Source: Thioploca sp.
GTDB lineage: Bacteria; Pseudomonadota; Gammaproteobacteria; Beggiatoales; Beggiatoaceae
DNA: 49,074 bases
Assembly: GCA_030627125.1 (NCBI GenBank)
Contig: DAOUSR010000004.1
Location: 1-49,074, forward strand
Direction of reading: 5' to 3'
The notes under the pieces are model-generated. The model was not told where the DNA came from and ran no database searches. It was given only the letters and a program-made list of their open reading frames with translations. The position numbers were made by a program, and so were the translations under genes. Below are positions 46,630-49,074 of the stretch, in pieces (positions within the stretch are counted from its first letter, which is position 1; every line of letters begins with the position of its first letter).

Positions 46630-48489
46630 ATGTCGAAACAAATTATAGCCGTAATAGGAAATGCAAACATCGAAAATGATATTGAAAAACAAAAAATATC
46701 TCTTGAGCTAGGTAGGTTAATAATAGATAACGATTTTATTTTGGCTACAGGTGGATTTGGTGGAGTAATGGAATACGCATCAAAAGGAGCAAGAAAATCT
46801 ATAAACTATACAGAAAATTCAATAATTGGTATCTTGCCTGACTATAATTCTGAAAATGCAAATAAATATATTGACATAGCAATACCAACAGGCTTTGGAT
46901 TGGCAAGAAATTTAATGCTGATAAGTATGTCAAATGCAGTGATTGCAGTTGGTGGTGGTTCAGGAACTTTGAATGAAATATCAGCATCGTGGCAAATGAA
47001 TAAACTGATAATTGGTTTACAAGTAACAGGTTGGAGCGGAAATCTTTGTGGCAAAGCACTTGATGAAAGACGAAACGACATCATATTTTGTGCAAAGAAT
47101 GCACAAGAAGCAATAGAGCTTCTAAATAGTAAAATTTCATACTATCAAATACGCAAATTTACAGGGATTAATAAACCAAGAATAAAAACAGATAAAGCTG
47201 AAAAAGTTATAAAAATCCATTTGAAATTAAAAGATGAACTTTCATTTTTGGGAAAAGGAAGTGAAGGTTTTGTTTTTACTGACAAACATAATATTTTCAA
47301 GCTAATTGATAATTCACAACAACCATTAGAATTATATTGGACACTTTTATCACTCTCAGAAACATTGCAATCTGAAACCGAAATTATTACTTTTCCTAAA
47401 TTTAAAGTATCATATTTTGACAAATATCTTTTAATTCAATACAAATATGAAGTAACAAGTGAATTTGAAGAAAATAGAAATATTCACATAGGTAAATTCA
47501 TTCATTTACTTAAACAGTTTCGCAAAATTAAATGGACTTTAACTGATTTTAAACCACAAAATTTAAGACTAACTGAAAAAGGAGATTTATTCGTAATTGA
47601 TATTGGTAAAAGTTTTTTGCCTATTTCAGATTATTTGTTTAAAAGTATGTGTCGCAAAGCTTTTGTAAGCTATAAATTACAAGGAAAATTATCAAATTCG
47701 CAAGATTTTAAAAAATATTTGTCGCCAGTTAATGAAATTGAAGATTTTTCGTTAATAACAGAATTTGATTTTGTTGAGAACGAATTAAAAAAAGAATTTG
47801 ATAGTTTCTATAATGAAATAATGACAGTTGGCAAAAAAGATATTTTAAATCCAATAATAAAAGATATTTTTCAAAATCATATAAAAGTAAAAAGCATTTT
47901 TGATTATGGTTCAGGATATGGCGATATGTCAATGCTTTTAAAAAATCTAAATTTATCTGTTAGAGCTTATGAACCTGACAAAAAAATAGTTGATAAATAC
48001 AGAAAAAAGTATTATCAAAATATTGACATTTTAGATTATACAGAAACAGAAAAATTAATTGCTAAAAAAACAAAATTTGACAGCATTTTGTGTTCATTGG
48101 TTTTATGCCACCATTTGGCTGAAACTAAACAAAAGCGGTTAGATATTGTCAATAAAATAATGGTTGATATAACAGCACTTTCAAATAAATATGTTATTAT
48201 GGTTATTTGCAATCCATTATATACAAATCAAACTTGTTCAACATTACAAAAGCGGATTTTACCAAATAATTTTAACTACAGGAATGAAACAAAATTTATA
48301 AAAAAAATATATTCGTCAGGCAGAGAGCGTTTTGATATTCACCGACCTTTGTCATTTTATGAAAATTTGTTTGAAAAATATAATCTTGATATAAAAGAAA
48401 TTATTCAAACAAAAGACGAGAAGAAAACAAGTGGTATTGAAAATTCAGATTTTATGATTTTTATTTTGGAAAAAGGCAAAACAGAATGA
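46630..48489 (+). CDS. Three-domain fusion: LOG/SLOG nucleotide-binding, protein-kinase-like, SAM methyltransferase
   Basis: 619 residues; RBS AAAGGAAA. Residues 1-165 are a TIGR00725-type LOG fold (VGGGSGTLNEISASW at 107-121), a Rossmann family that binds or cleaves nucleotides. Residues about 200-365 resemble a protein kinase: glycine loop GKGSEGFVF (208-216), Lys224, catalytic loop with D306 and N311 (TDFKPQN), and D324 in VIDIG, all apparently intact. Residues about 405-615 are a SAM methyltransferase with FDYGSGYGD (424-432) and the acidic E448. The stop overlaps the glycosyltransferase start (ATGA). Composition and AGA-rich Arg codons resemble transferred DNA. The role is unknown; the domain set suggests modification of a nucleotide, sugar or peptide product. 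Confidence 0.8.
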   Translation: MSKQIIAVIGNANIENDIEKQKISLELGRLIIDNDFILATGGFGGVMEYASKGARKSINYTENSIIGILPDYNSENANKYIDIAIPTGFGLARNLMLISMSNAVIAVGGGSGTLNEISASWQMNKLIIGLQVTGWSGNLCGKALDERRNDIIFCAKNAQEAIELLNSKISYYQIRKFTGINKPRIKTDKAEKVIKIHLKLKDELSFLGKGSEGFVFTDKHNIFKLIDNSQQPLELYWTLLSLSETLQSETEIITFPKFKVSYFDKYLLIQYKYEVTSEFEENRNIHIGKFIHLLKQFRKIKWTLTDFKPQNLRLTEKGDLFVIDIGKSFLPISDYLFKSMCRKAFVSYKLQGKLSNSQDFKKYLSPVNEIEDFSLITEFDFVENELKKEFDSFYNEIMTVGKKDILNPIIKDIFQNHIKVKSIFDYGSGYGDMSMLLKNLNLSVRAYEPDKKIVDKYRKKYYQNIDILDYTETEKLIAKKTKFDSILCSLVLCHHLAETKQKRLDIVNKIMVDITALSNKYVIMVICNPLYTNQTCSTLQKRILPNNFNYRNETKFIKKIYSSGRERFDIHRPLSFYENLFEKYNLDIKEIIQTKDEKKTSGIENSDFMIFILEKGKTE

Positions 48490-49074
48490 ACAAACAGAAA
48501 AATACAGACCCAATAATTGTGATAATTGCTACAAGTTTTGCAAGAACGAATCTATTGTTAGAGCGTTCTTTAAAATCTGTATATGAGCAAATTAATATAA
48601 ATCCACATCAAATTTATATAGTTGATGATAATCCAATAAAAGATAATGAACGATATTCAGATGAATATTTTAAAATTGATAAAATAATAAAAACCTTACG
48701 TGAAAAAATTTTAAGACCAAAGTTTGATAAATTCAAAAAACAAAGAGAAACTCATAATATTGCATTCGAGAGTTTTTTTCATACAAACCTAATTCAAAAT
48801 ACACGAACAAAAGGATTTTCAGGCACAGGTGCGTGGAATTCAGGAGCGTTCAAAGCATTGTGTTACTCAAGAAGAAACTTTTTTCTTGCATTTCTTGATG
48901 ATGATGATGAATGGAAAACAAATTATTTAGAAACACTATTTAAAAGCGTAAACAAACAAGAGAAAAAATTAATTAATGGAAAATTAAAAAATATTAAAAC
49001 CATTGCTTCTGTTTCTGGATTTTTGAGAATAGAAAAGGACAAAACGATTGAAATAAAGGCTAATAAGAACACAT
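48486..49074 (+). CDS. Glycosyltransferase family 2-like, partial (runs off window)
   Basis: The first 196 codons are visible. VIIATSFARTNLLLERSLKSVYEQ and IYIVDDNP are the nucleotide-sugar binding start of a GT-A fold; FLAFLDDDDEW supplies the DXD metal site. The Gly/Ser segment GFSGTGAWNSG precedes it. The start overlaps the previous stop, so it is translated together with the fusion protein, and the two likely act in the same modification. The acceptor cannot be told from this part. Confidence 0.8.
   Translation, partial: MNKQKNTDPIIVIIATSFARTNLLLERSLKSVYEQININPHQIYIVDDNPIKDNERYSDEYFKIDKIIKTLREKILRPKFDKFKKQRETHNIAFESFFHTNLIQNTRTKGFSGTGAWNSGAFKALCYSRRNFFLAFLDDDDEWKTNYLETLFKSVNKQEKKLINGKLKNIKTIASVSGFLRIEKDKTIEIKANKNT

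Overview
The window is AT-rich bacterial chromosome from a gammaproteobacterium. The evidence is housekeeping synteny: ddl-ftsQ-ftsA-ftsZ-lpxC next to a DciA-like gene and an M23 peptidase, ridA-recG, ribBX-ribH-nusB, and petABC near sspA-sspB. The low GC, many dispersed palindromic repeats, decayed mobile-element remnants, large hybrid kinases and a lone octaheme cytochrome of the hydroxylamine oxidoreductase family fit a Thiotrichales/Beggiatoaceae-like sulfur bacterium. That placement is inference; no rRNA or other marker is present.

Layout. 1-1.9 kb: a surface-type repeat protein broken by one in-frame stop, a long palindrome and a decayed transposase. 1.9-3.9 kb: ribBX-ribH-nusB. 4.1-7.8 kb (minus): ridA-recG and a cyclophilin/parvulin-like fusion. 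8.1-9.3 kb: a metallo-beta-lactamase-fold gene with its catalytic core deleted, and a slipin. 9.7-12.4 kb: two paralogous sensor kinases. 12.6-19.0 kb: an accessory stretch with a secreted protein, an HTH protein fused to an apparently dead ATPase, a coiled-coil protein, a membrane-anchored ATPase, a frameshifted PD-(D/E)XK remnant and a small tail-anchored protein. 19.3-26.6 kb: envelope and division genes. 26.9-33.8 kb (minus): octaheme cytochrome, alr-DUF58, and a J-like/TPR pair. 34.5-37.0 kb: the cytochrome bc1 operon. 37.1-40.1 kb: a four-gene insert of two successive ATPase + PD-(D/E)XK nuclease pairs. 40.1-42.3 kb: sspA, sspB, DUF3301, uppP. 42.5-46.0 kb: a hybrid kinase with three receiver domains. 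46.6 kb to the end: a three-domain fusion (LOG/SLOG nucleotide-binding, protein-kinase-like, methyltransferase) translationally coupled to a glycosyltransferase that runs off the window.

Two candidate undescribed systems stand out. The 37.1-40.1 kb cassette has four tightly overlapping genes, two ABC-type ATPases each followed by a small nuclease with a D-x12-E-x-K core, and lies where petABC and sspAB are usually neighbours. It looks like a defence module. Its arginine codons (AGA) differ from the core genes (CGN). The 46.6 kb fusion joins a nucleotide-sensing fold, an apparently intact kinase and a methyltransferase in one chain, with a glycosyltransferase next to it. A third, weaker candidate is the 13.9-18.1 kb set, with one intact and one degenerate ATPase beside repeated CCAAC motifs that may be operators.
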